Positions 10,840 to 20,932 of a stretch of 64,000 nt of DNA are shown here, piece by piece. The position numbers were made by a program, and so were the translations under genes. The notes beneath the pieces were generated by a model that saw nothing but the letters and a program-made list of their open reading frames with translations, did not search any database and had not been told where the DNA came from. Numbering within the stretch: the first letter of the stretch is position 1; each line of letters begins with the position of its first letter. The stretch is from Takakia lepidozioides (taxonomy: Eukaryota > Streptophyta > Takakiopsida > Takakiales > Takakiaceae), in assembly GCA_030704615.1 (NCBI GenBank), contig CM060733.1, positions 54,186,001-54,250,000 of the forward strand, written 5' to 3'.

Positions 10840-11925
10840 CTAACCACTCCATACCTCTTCTAGTGTTTTTCCCAACACTGATTTGGTAGGTATTCTGTTG
10901 TGAAGATATGCTGCAGTGCCAATAGCTTCTGCCCAAAAATGATTTGAAAGATTCACTTCTTTCAACATATTCTTTGCAGATTCTTGTAGTGATCTATTCA
11001 TCCGCTCAGCTACACCATTCTGCTCAGGTGTATATGGAACAGTAAGCTGTCGAGCTATTCCATTCTCTTGATAAAACTGATTGAAAGCCTTTGAGATGTA
11101 CTCACCATCATTGTCAGATCTCAAAATCTTAAGAGGCTTTCCAGTTTGTTTTTCTGCAAGTACTTTGAACTCCTTGAATTTCTCTAGCACTTGACTTTTC
11201 TGCCTTAGGAAATTCACCACAACCCTCCTTGACAAATCATCAATGAATGTCATAAAGTACCTTGCTCCTCCAAGTGATGTGGTTTGCATTGGCCCGTACA
11301 CATCATAATGTACAATCTCCAATATACTTGTGGCTCTTTGTCCACCATCATTAGGAAATTGACCTCGATGTTGTTTCCTTTCCAAGCAACCTTTGCATAG
11401 ACGCATATCGCTCATCTCCTTCAATGGTAGTCCTTCCACAAGATGGCTTGAGAGTTGCATCTGTCTCAACTTCTTAATGCTCACATGACCTAACCTTCTA
11501 TGCCACAACTCTATTTCTGACATGACAAGTGTAGATCCCAACTGTGGTGAAAATGTGGTAAGAGCACTAGAGACATGATGTTGTAATCTATACAAGCAAT
11601 TATCAAGAATAGCTTTTGCTACCACAGCTCCTGAGCTATTTGTGATAGTACAACTCTCATCTTGGAATACCACTCTGTATCCCTTTGCAACAATTTATCT
11701 TACAGACAGCAGGTTCTTTGTTAAAGTAGGGACATGTAGGACATTTTCCACCTCTATGGTTTCCCCTTCATTGAACATAAGAGAGACTGAGCCTTCCCCA
11801 CCAATGACATGCTTGCTATCATCTCCCAAAAGAACATATTGTGTAGGTGAAAGAGATCTATAAGATAAGAAATGTTCTCTCTCTGAACTCATATGTTGAG
11901 ATGCTCCTAAATCAACATACCACAC
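10840..11925 (-). pseudogene. Copia protease-integrase segment
   Basis: The 11925-11695 part holds the aspartic protease, but the active-site triplet reads DLG (usual D-S/T-G), so the protease is probably inactive. The 11673-10840 part holds the GAG-pre-integrase zinc region (ELWHRRLGHVS ... CKGCLERKQH) and the integrase core. The DDE residues are all visible: Asp in VHYDVYGP, Asp in LRSDNDGEY and Glu in NGVAERMNR. A stop and frame change separate the two parts near 11690. Confidence 0.92.
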
Positions 11926-12037
11926 ATGCTTCTATTTAGTAGTGGCTGAGAGATACACAATAAATATAATAACATTCATCTGATGAGTAGTTATGTTCCA
12001 TTGACTCTCTCTGCTGCGCTCATCTGCAATGCGCTTT

Positions 12038-12835
12038 CTACAATCCTTGATCATGTGACCAAGTTTCTTCCAATAAAAGCACTTCACTTTGGCCTTTTTT
12101 TATCTTTGAGCTAGATTGAGGTTTCTGAAACCTCTGGGATTTCTGAGACATATGTGAAGGGAGTCTTCTGACTACTCCAGTCTTGCCTGTGAACAAAGCT
12201 CTGTCTACCTCTGTAGACGTACCTTGACATTTTCTTCTTGTTTCCTCATTGAGGAGAAGTCCTATGACAATATCAATAATTAAGTTGGTTTGTCCTGCTA
12301 GAGACACCACAAAACCATCATAGGATTTAGGTAAGGTTGCCAATAACACCACTGCGCCGTGTTCATCAGTCACGTTAGTTCCCACAGAGACTAGTTGATC
12401 TCGCAACACACAAAACAAATTCAAATGTTGTTCAACTGAGTCTGACTCGGTCATCTTCAGACCATAGAACTTTTGCGTCGCATACACTTGCGATGTGACA
12501 TCCTTCGTCTCATATATGCTTGCTAGCTTGTCCCAAACATCCTTAGCATTCTTAGCACTTATAATGAGATGCAACTGATTGTTTCTCAAGCTTGTGATGA
12601 TGCTAGCTCTTGCTTTATGATCTTTCTTATCTCATATGGCTTGGCCAACAATAGTGTCAGGTCTTGGGACTGATCCATCAACCACTCCTCATAGATCTTT
12701 GTCTAGAAGGACCATCTCCATCCTAAACTTCCAGGTTTGATAGTTAGCTTCATTGAATCGATCTTCCACTCTCATATCTAATGTACTCGTAATAGACATA
12801 GAAGGAGGATTGCTAGAAGACGACGCTCCAGCCAT
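12038..12835 (-). pseudogene. Copia gag with degenerate zinc knuckle
   Basis: Gag begins at 12835 (MAGASSSSNPPSM) just after the leader. Two in-frame stops fall where Trp is expected (TGA after KDL and after GQAI), consistent with G-to-A decay. The main open part, 12589-12038, has the gag core (VWDKLASIYET, FCVLRDQLV, LLATLPKSYDGF). After one more frameshift comes the nucleocapsid zinc knuckle CFYWKKLGHMIKDC, where the second Cys of CX2CX4HX4C is Trp. Confidence 0.9.
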
Positions 12836-12882
12836 AATCAAGTTCTCTCAATCTCAACTACCAACTCTCACCTAGAGAAGAA

Positions 12883-12896
12883 TGGCTTTGATACCA
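12883..12896 (-). promoter_or_regulatory. Copia primer-binding site
   Basis: Immediately after the 5' LTR the minus strand reads TGGTATCAAAGCCA, close to the usual TGGTATCAGAGC that pairs with the 3' end of plant initiator-Met tRNA. Confidence 0.9.
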
Positions 12897-13203
12897 TGTT
12901 AGAATTGAGCAAGAACATGAACAAGAACTAAAGTCTTAGACTAAAGCTAAAACTAAAGCTCTCCTCCCAACCATAGAAGCCACCATCATACTCTTACACT
13001 TAGACTAGTGGCTTCACCCCTGAGCTTGTACAAGAAGGTCTCTAGAAAGTCCTACTTGGTCACTTCCACTTCCACTATGGTGACCATCCACTTTCTAGCC
13101 ATTCACCTTCCAAAGGTGAGTTAAACAAGATAGTCTCTTAGACTTCTAAACCTTTGGCCTTCAAGACTCTTAGTCTTCTAGATATGTTTAATTACTTCCA
13201 ACA
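12897..13203 (-). repeat. 5' LTR of the Ty1/copia element
   Basis: 307 bp from TGTTGGAAGTAATT to TTCTAACA on the minus strand, the same length as the 3' LTR. It should carry the element promoter. Confidence 0.92.
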
Positions 13204-13907
13204 AGTAGGAGGGGTAGAGAGAGCACCATGTACAACAAGCACAGAACATGTGTTCAACAACACACAGTAGGGTGGCAGCTCCGGCCTGCTGTTCCAAACT
13301 TCAAACCCCAAAAAACATCTGAACCGAATTTCTGCAAAGGTAAGATGCAGGATGCGAATAGATCAAGGACAAGTTTCAGAGAGTCATCTTATCTCGTACA
13401 AGGTGGCATAAATTGCATGGTCCGAAATTTCATATTAGAATATAGTAAACCTTAAATGCTATATAGTATACAACGAGTATACAACATGTTATAAGTTCTA
13501 GTACATCTGCTAAGCTTTGGATTCCAATCGTCTCCCTAGTTTACGGAGATTCTGAGAGTAGCTCTAGCATGATCCTCACTCGCTGCGAATGGATCACAGC
13601 TATTACATAATTGCTTTAAAACATCAAAATAACAGTTTATGTTGCTAGCTACAAAGGTCCAGTGAGATCATGAGTACATGAGTATTGCTTCAGTGCACCG
13701 CATAAACTCATGAGCAACATCTGTATACACAAATGAACCAAAATATGACTACCCTCTTTGTAAACCTACAGTCTTCAAAGACTTAGTACAATTGAAAGAT
13801 TACCCAGCTATACAGTTGCTCCACTGTGAAGATCCAGCAAGTACCTGAATGCAACATCAGTAGCTTCACCATCCCAATCCCAAATTCGAAAGATGTAGAG
13901 AAGCTCT
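13204..13907. other. Intergenic, probable 3' UTR of the SWI1-like gene
   Basis: No separate gene. The part next to 13911 is probably 3' UTR of the minus-strand SWI1-like gene. An alternative frame (14098-13808) ends ...VAFRYLLDLHSGATV, so a variant C-terminus reached by splicing or a frame correction cannot be excluded. Confidence 0.4.
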
Positions 13908-13910
13908 GAC

Positions 13911-16900
13911 TCAAAGAAAGGCGGTTTTAATGACCGACTTGCCAGAGTTGATGGAAAGAGCTTGAGAACCCAGCGACAATGACAGGGACAGCGAAAGCGG
14001 CGGGTCTGCATCACCTGCTGGTAAAGGGCATTGTGGAGATGTCGGAGAAAGTGTCGAGCCCATTGCTGGTCTGTCACTAGCTGCCACCTGTCTGCCATGG
14101 ATCAAGCCAGGATCTGCAAGCACCCCAGTTAAAGGAAGAGTACTACACATTGATGGTGGGCGACCTTCGAAGATCATCCGTTGCTGCTGAATCGTGTTCC
14201 CCACCTGCAATCTGGGCTGGTTTGGAGAAACTGAATTTGGAGTTGTAAAAAATCGACTTAGCTCCCCTCCACGAGCAACAGGCTCCACAGAAAAGTGATT
14301 GTGGACATCACGCCAACTCCCCCTTGAACCATGGGTGAAGCTTGGCCTCTGAGGAAGGCTTATGAGGCGTGGCAAGGGAGGCGTATTTGTATTACTTACA
14401 TAAGCAGAATTTTCAACTTTAGTTTGCTGTGCCATGCAACTGAACATTCCTGCCATGGCTGCAGCAACATGGGAATCTCCGGCAGATCTGGCAGAGGTTG
14501 TCAAATGTATTGGCGATGTTCCAGGGGAGGATGTGGATCCCCCTGACAGTCTTGGTGAGGGACTGATCATTTCTTCAACGTGAATCTCTTTCGCACTAGT
14601 GCTTCCAGTGAAGTTAGACGTATATTGGCTGATGCTCATCATGCTGGCCGGCCAAGTGAAACTGCCAGGCGGACGGCACACCTTGAAGCCCGTGTTGCTA
14701 CTTTTCTGGGCGCCTCTATGGTCATGTCGAGGTAGACACTCAATAGGCCGCTTGGGCTCTACACCTGTCACAACTGCAGCTGCACCACTTAGAACCGTGC
14801 AGTTTGTCTGGGATGTCTTCGCTATGTCTCCCGTAGAGATCTCGTGAGGTCGAGTCACCAGACATCCAGAATCACTTCTTCCCAACATCTCTTTCGTTGC
14901 AGCTACATCATTGGTCACTGGGGCGCCTTCAGTGCTGCTGCTAGTCGCGCTATTCAAACCCGTGCCGTGTCTCTTGGAAATTTCATTAGTAGAACTTGGG
15001 AGTCCGACTGATGAGCTTGCTGGTGTCCGAGGTTCGGACATGGAAGCTGGAGGCAAATTGCATGTTCCCTCGCCAACAGAGATGGCCATCAAAGGCATTT
15101 TGTCCCCAGAAACATCAACAAACTGACTCAAGGGTCCCGTGATTAGATGCTGTGAAAATCCAAGTGTATTTAGAATGTACTGGACATCACCCTGCAAAGG
15201 AACATGCAGGCCGGGCCATGTAAGCACACCACAAACTCGTAGCTCAAAGGCCATTTCGATAAACATTTACAACACAGTAATTTCAGGGAGTATGACTTCA
15301 TATTGTACGAGTTGAAAGAACGCAGCTTGAACAAATGCAATTAGTTAATACCTGACGCTTGGTCAAGGGATGAACTTTAGGCCTACATACTACTGGAGGA
15401 TTTAATAATTCCAGGGCACTATATAAGGAGATAACGCCAATTTTTTCATGCAAGCTTCGTTTTTGTTGGTACGCATTTAACGACAGGTTTGCGAGCATGC
15501 TGCGTAACAATTGAGATGTGGTCGAAAAATGTAGTTACCTGCATGACGGAAACCGCCTTGCATACATCTGCAAGCTGACCTTCCAGATCCTTCTTCCCAG
15601 ATTTCAGATGTTCTTGTCGCATTCTCCGCTCCTTTTAATGGTCAAACAGCGTCCGATGTAAAACAGAGGTTAGAACTGCTCTGAAGAAAAAATCCTACCG
15701 GAAATTGACAAGAATATCTCTCCTTTTTTCTCTTTTTGAGCAGTGGAGGACATACGTTCAACACTTATTTGCATATATTTCTACTCGCCTTCGAGTTAAA
15801 GGTAACATCTGTACCTTGGGATTTTGTTCAGCTAATCCGGTTACTCTAATCAAGATGCCTTCTGGATCAAGGGAGATTTACCTCAGAGAGCTGTTGCACT
15901 TCATTTTCGAGTCTCTGAAACCGGTCCAAAGCTGTGCTGAAACTAGATCTGTTTGGAAGATCAGAGTCAACTTCATGCAAGCACTCAGAATGCTTGGACT
16001 CAGAATGTTGAAGATGGATATTGACTCAATATTATATTGCAAGAGACATTTGCATGTGCACTGTTCATGAATCTCCAATATGACTTGGCCGAACTTCCAG
16101 CTCACCTAATTAATTATGTATACCTGTAGCCATAATTGATGCTAGCCTAAAAATTTGAACGTTGGCCCTACGTTTTGGCATCAAGCGAGCTTAGAACTAG
16201 GACATTGCTAGATCTGTATAATTAAAAGAGGCAGAGAAGCGGTCCACCTCAAACATTTCCTCTCAACAGCAAAAGATTAAGAACTGGTAGACCCTAAGCA
16301 CTTACCCAATCTTACGGTCTTGGTCACGCTGCTCTTGCAAGCTGGATAATTCCCTCCTGAAGTCAGTCACTTCCATTGCAATTATCTGGAAAGGAAATTC
16401 CACATCAGGTCGGATTGAGATACACGAACATGTTACTTGTACATCTGAAGGGAAATCCTTTCTGGACGGTTCAAATGCAAACAGAGATTTATTGCTATGT
16501 AACTTTAGACCTGTGTCAGTTCCCATTATCACCTGGATGTATGCGCCAAGTGCGAGAATATCTAAGGAAGGCTCAAAGATTTCAACAAATCTAAATTATG
16601 AAAGACATGGACATCTACGTTGTACCTCTAGCTTTTTGTTCTGCAACTCGTCATCAAATTTGCTGGGGACTTCGTTTGAAGTTGTGCCGTAGTCTTGAGA
16701 CTTCTTCTCAGCAGTGAGAGTTTCAATACCCTTCTCTCTAAATCCTTTAAGTCGGCCACACAGCAGCTTCATTTCACTAGAGGAAAACAAAACAAATTCA
16801 GTTTAGTTAGTCCCCTTCCATTTGGAGGATCCGGACGAGAGCTTAAATAGAATATTCTCTGAATCCTTGCAGGCACACCTGATCTCCTTTGTAGACTAAA

Positions 16901-19895
16901 TTTATGAAGGCGCTGAATCTTGCACTACAAATCCTAATCATTCAGTACAAACTTAATGTAATACTTCATCGAGTGACTGTAGCATCCGGGTACGAAAGCC
17001 AAGTCTTTTTATTGGATTGGTATTCCGAATTACCTCTGGAGCTTTTCTACTGTGTCCTTTAGTTGCTTCATCTCTGCGGCTTCGGAAGAAGACATTCCCC
17101 GACTGACCTCCCACGGTCGCCCTGGTAGATTGTCTCCCGGTTTCCACCCTGGAGGAGGTATCCACGAGGGATCTTCAATGCCAGCAGCTTTTCTTAACTC
17201 CATTAGACTAGAGTCTTCAAGCCAATACTCCATAGCCCCTTCAGCATTATGTCGGCGTCGGAAACGCTCACCGGTGTTTACCACTGTGTCTGTCATGTGC
17301 TTCAACAAGTGGTCAAGTAGTCCAGTGTCTCCGATATGCTTTCTAGCCTCCTCCCTCAAGGCAGGCCTTAGAATGGGCTTTCCTGGAACCGCACCGCGCT
17401 CATGCATAATGTCTATAAGTTTTAGCTGCGCAGATTTGTACCTTCAAATTCCATAGGTGCACATGATCAGCCTTCTAAATACAGACTGGTCAATCTCTAG
17501 CTGTTTCTGCTGATAATTGAGTTATAAATTATGTTTGAATCCACAAGTTTCTTTGAGGATGTTGGTTCTCATGAGCTGAGCCTATGTAGTCAATTATCAA
17601 CGTTGTGATCCAAATTTCAATGGATTGTGGACTTGTAGGTCTACCTCTCACTGGACCAGCGTCCTTGCATGTCTTTTGGAAGCTTGAGAATGTTGACAGC
17701 AGCCCGGACTGGTTGTTTGTTTGGCCTTTCTCTCAAACTCTGAGAACTTGAAGACAAGGCACGCTTAACTCCACGCGAACATGATCTTAAGCCGTATAAC
17801 TCTCCTTGAACTGGACTTGCTACTGGTGTCCATCCGCCACAGTTGGAGTGCAAGAAGTCGTATGGGACAGCGTTGTATTCCTCTTGTGGGCTACTTTGTT
17901 TCTGCTCGTCGATGTGTATAATTCTTCCGTTTTGAGGCTCCAGGTCAAGCGTATTACTATTCATGCCCAAGTCACAGCTATCATTGCTGCGACGAATACC
18001 AAACGTCACCTTCTTTCTGAAACCCCACCGAATCGGCCCTTCACTGCCCTCCCCTTCTCCTAATTCTTCATTGCCCTTGTCTTGAATGTCTCGACCTGCT
18101 CCATTGAAGCCATGCCGTCCATGAGGAAGCGTCAGCTGAGTCAAGAGTTCTGCTGCAGCTTTAACTGTTACCATAGAAATTTCACACGAATTAGCGTTCG
18201 CCTCCTCTGTCGTGGTACCACTTCGCAGGTCCAAACCCGGTTCAGGGGGTGAATTCCTCGTGCCCTTCCACACCTGGCCTTCCATTTTAGGTAGCTGCAT
18301 CATTGTTTCAATTTGTCGAAGATCTCTTGAATTCTTGTCCATGCCGGAGTTTTGAAAGTTGTTGCAAAGATCTTGAGTTACCTGCTCCATTCTTTCCTCA
18401 ACATGAGAACCATTCTGGCCATTGGTATCAACTTGAGACAACGGATCGTAGATGCCATCAGACTTTGATGTGGATGAACCTGCAGCCATACATTTTCCAC
18501 GAATCTGATCTCTATAACTCTTGGCAGGTCCATCGTCAAGAGCCTGTACATCTTTAAAGTTTGCCTCAGAGCTCTGGGTGGAATCTGGTCCAATGAGCCA
18601 AAACGTTTTGAGATGTGCCTGATGCAGATATTCAGTGCATGAGATTGGTCGTACCAAGAGTCTTTCTGCCATTTTTGGAGTCATCACAAACTTGCCATCC
18701 AGTTCAGGCTTCGAGCCCATCAGAGGTTCCACATAACCCAGCTGTAGTTTGTACCTCGTGAGTTTCCGTGGTATGTTCTGCACATCCATGGCATAATCCG
18801 GGGATTTTCCGAAAAAATTCTGCAGCGAATTTGTGCTCGGAAAATTGACTGTGACATGTAGCCTTGTCTTTTCCGAAATCTAGAACCACCAAACACATAT
18901 TTCAGTAATCTTGAGAAAGCTCTAGATACGTGATTAAGCGTTACATCTCATTATCTCCAGGGATCGTCTAAACAATGAATAGATCTAAGTTTTCCAATTA
19001 ATATGACACAGAAATTAGGAGGGGCACACGCACTTGCAGTTGCTGCATTGGCATCAGAGACTCACCTGCTGGATAACGAAGATACTAAAGATACGAGTTC
19101 AGTAGCTTGCGATACTAAATAAATGAAGCAAACTGGTCAAGTTGCATAAGAGAACATTCAGAGATATATATACATATGACCAGAAAAAGGTCATATGGCT
19201 AATCAAGGCGAATCTTGGAGGCTCAGAACAAATGACAACAGGCGCAAAGGCAGCCGTTTGCATATAGCTCGCTCGGTCTCAAAGGATGGGGATTTCTGCT
19301 CGAGCAACCAGCAGAAACCAGATAGCTAGAGTATCTTAGACATGACTTACCACCACAGCACGAACACTCTGGAGATCCGAGGGAGCTTCAGGTGGCAGAT
19401 TCTTCAGATCTATCTCATAGGTGCTTCCCACACTGATAGCTGCAGATCGAACATTAGTTGAGGAATGAGTAAGTGTTAGGCAAAATTCGTTCAGGCATTC
19501 ATGATGTCATGACCATTTTAAGCTCAAGTCAAAACTGTCGAACACATATATGGCAGCCTTGCAACATGGTCCAATCTGAGCTTGTGTTAAGACCTCAATT
19601 CAAAAAGTGAGATTCTCTTCATCACTGAAAACTGAAGGCCCGTGGAAGGAGGAGTACCTGTCATATCATTGGCGTGGTTCATTTCAGTTGTTACGACCTG
19701 AAGTTGATCTGCTTGTAATGGAGAGACTCCTGTACTAGAGTTGCTGCGTATCTTCGTTACTTTGTCTAGTGATTTTCTCGACGAAGACGCGGAACTGAGC
19801 TGCTGATGCTTCTTAGGATTTTGCCCGGCGTCGGTGGCGTTAGTGCCTACAAGATCTTTTGCAGGGTCCTTATTGCAAATGTAAGAGCTCATCAT
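13911..19895 (-). CDS. SWI1/DYAD/AMEIOTIC1-family meiotic protein
   Basis: Plant nuclear protein family needed for meiotic entry, sister-chromatid cohesion and early prophase; in Arabidopsis SWI1 protects cohesin from WAPL. Exons read by eye, all in phase and GT-AG: 19895-19658, 19439-19351, 18879-17645, 17441-17034, 16776-16626, 16385-16306, 15623-15539 and 15191-13911, giving 1188 aa. The N-terminal domain (exons 2-3) has STYEIDLKNLPP, then TRLHVTVNFPSTNSLQNFF and LDGKFVM. The conserved central block (exons 3-4) has RWSSERYKSAQLK, ILRPALREEARKHIGDTG, RFRRRHNAEGAMEYWLED and WIPPPGWKPGD. Exons 5-7 are coiled-coil-like. The last exon has the family C-terminal signature GFKVCRPPGSFTWP in a Ser-rich region. 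It is longer than my recollection of the angiosperm proteins (about 640-850 aa), mainly in exons 3 and 8. A 53-codon open segment at about 15510-15350 could be an alternative exon. It looks intact. Confidence 0.88.
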
Positions 19896-20932
19896 GCGCG
19901 GGAAAAAGTAATGCTTTCAAGAAACACGTCACGAAGGATCCCGTTTCACCTGAAAACACCATAAAATGTTGTAAATGACTGACTCCGGACGCGCACATAT
20001 TAGAGTTCTAAAACAATCTGCACAACTTCAAATTTTATCATGAGTCGCCTGGCCCTCGTCTTACCCTGGGCCGGTAATGCACGGAGAATGCGTGAAATGA
20101 GGCGCAGAATCTGACTCTCCCTCAGCTTCCCTACAACCAGATTATTTACACATTAATGAGCCGGCTAGAAATATTCAGCGAGGCACACAACTAGCTAGTA
20201 AAGCAGATATTGAACCTCCACCCGCACCTAAAGCCAGAGGAAGGACCTCCGGATCTCCTCCGGATCCATCGCGGAAATGAGAAAACCTCCAAGCTAAAAG
20301 CTCCAAACAGTAGGAATAGTAAAGATGCAGTTCTCGAGAAACCACACCAGAAAATCTACAACTGCAAGTACGTCTCTTACATCACCGCACCGCTTCAAAA
20401 GCTTTGTGGAAAGGGAAATCTCGCCGACGCAAGCAGACGGATCCTGTGTGGGGCCCGCATGTCGGCCGCAATGATGCAGAGTCAAACAGCAAAGGCAGGG
20501 AGGAGCAGAAGGGAGTGAGTGCGATGAAGCAACAAGCGCGAGCGAGAAGGCAGGGTGCAAGGCAGCTCACAGCCGGGTAGCGCATCCATCGCCATCCCCC
20601 GGCTGGCGGATTGCGTCGGGATTCCGTTTCAGCCGTGCGCGCCCACTCCTCCGTCGCATCCGCCCCCATGCATGGCATGGCATGGGCCGGTGAACCACTC
20701 AGAGGGCGAGACCGGCATGGCCCCATGACGGCATGAGGCATGCCAGCATGAGTCCGTGTCAGCCAGGTGTACCTCGCGGCTGTACGTGATGGCGACGTCT
20801 GCATCGTGCGGCCCACATGCAGCATGGCCATCGGCGAATGGCCTCCCCTCTTCTTGGTTTCGCCACTCAGTCTCGCCATTATTCGCCTGTGGGTCCATTC
20901 TCCTGGCAGCACAATAAAAAAGAAATAAGATG
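19896..20932 (-). promoter_or_regulatory. Upstream / 5' UTR region of the SWI1-like gene
   Basis: Sequence before the probable start codon at 19895. It becomes GC-richer at 20400-20900. Overlapping open frames here disagree in frame and lack domains, so I treat them as non-coding. A dispersed repeat copy lies inside at 20705-20832. Confidence 0.4.
20705..20832 (+). repeat. Dispersed repeat, copy B (partner at 6946-7090)
   Basis: The GTGATGGCGACGTCTGCATC core and the following CCACATGCAGCATGGCCAT match copy A with very few changes. It lies upstream of the SWI1-like gene, so it may be part of its promoter or UTR. Confidence 0.8.

Larger units (their letters stand above)
8791..13203 (-). mobile_element. 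Ty1/copia LTR retrotransposon, defective
   Basis: Order on the minus strand: 5' LTR, tRNA-iMet-type PBS, gag, protease, integrase, reverse transcriptase, RNase H remnant, polypurine tract, 3' LTR. Protease-integrase-RT order with a YVDD reverse transcriptase defines Ty1/copia. Length is 4413 bp. The LTRs are roughly 98% identical by eye, so insertion is fairly recent, yet the interior has nonsense codons in gag, frameshifts, a changed protease motif and a large RNase H deletion. The element cannot be autonomous. No matching 5-bp target-site duplication is evident (right flank AGTAG). Confidence 0.95.

Noticed and set aside
20382-20912. 176-codon minus frame
   Set aside because: It overlaps a dispersed repeat and other frames, lacks a domain, and lies in the GC-rich upstream region of the SWI1-like gene.
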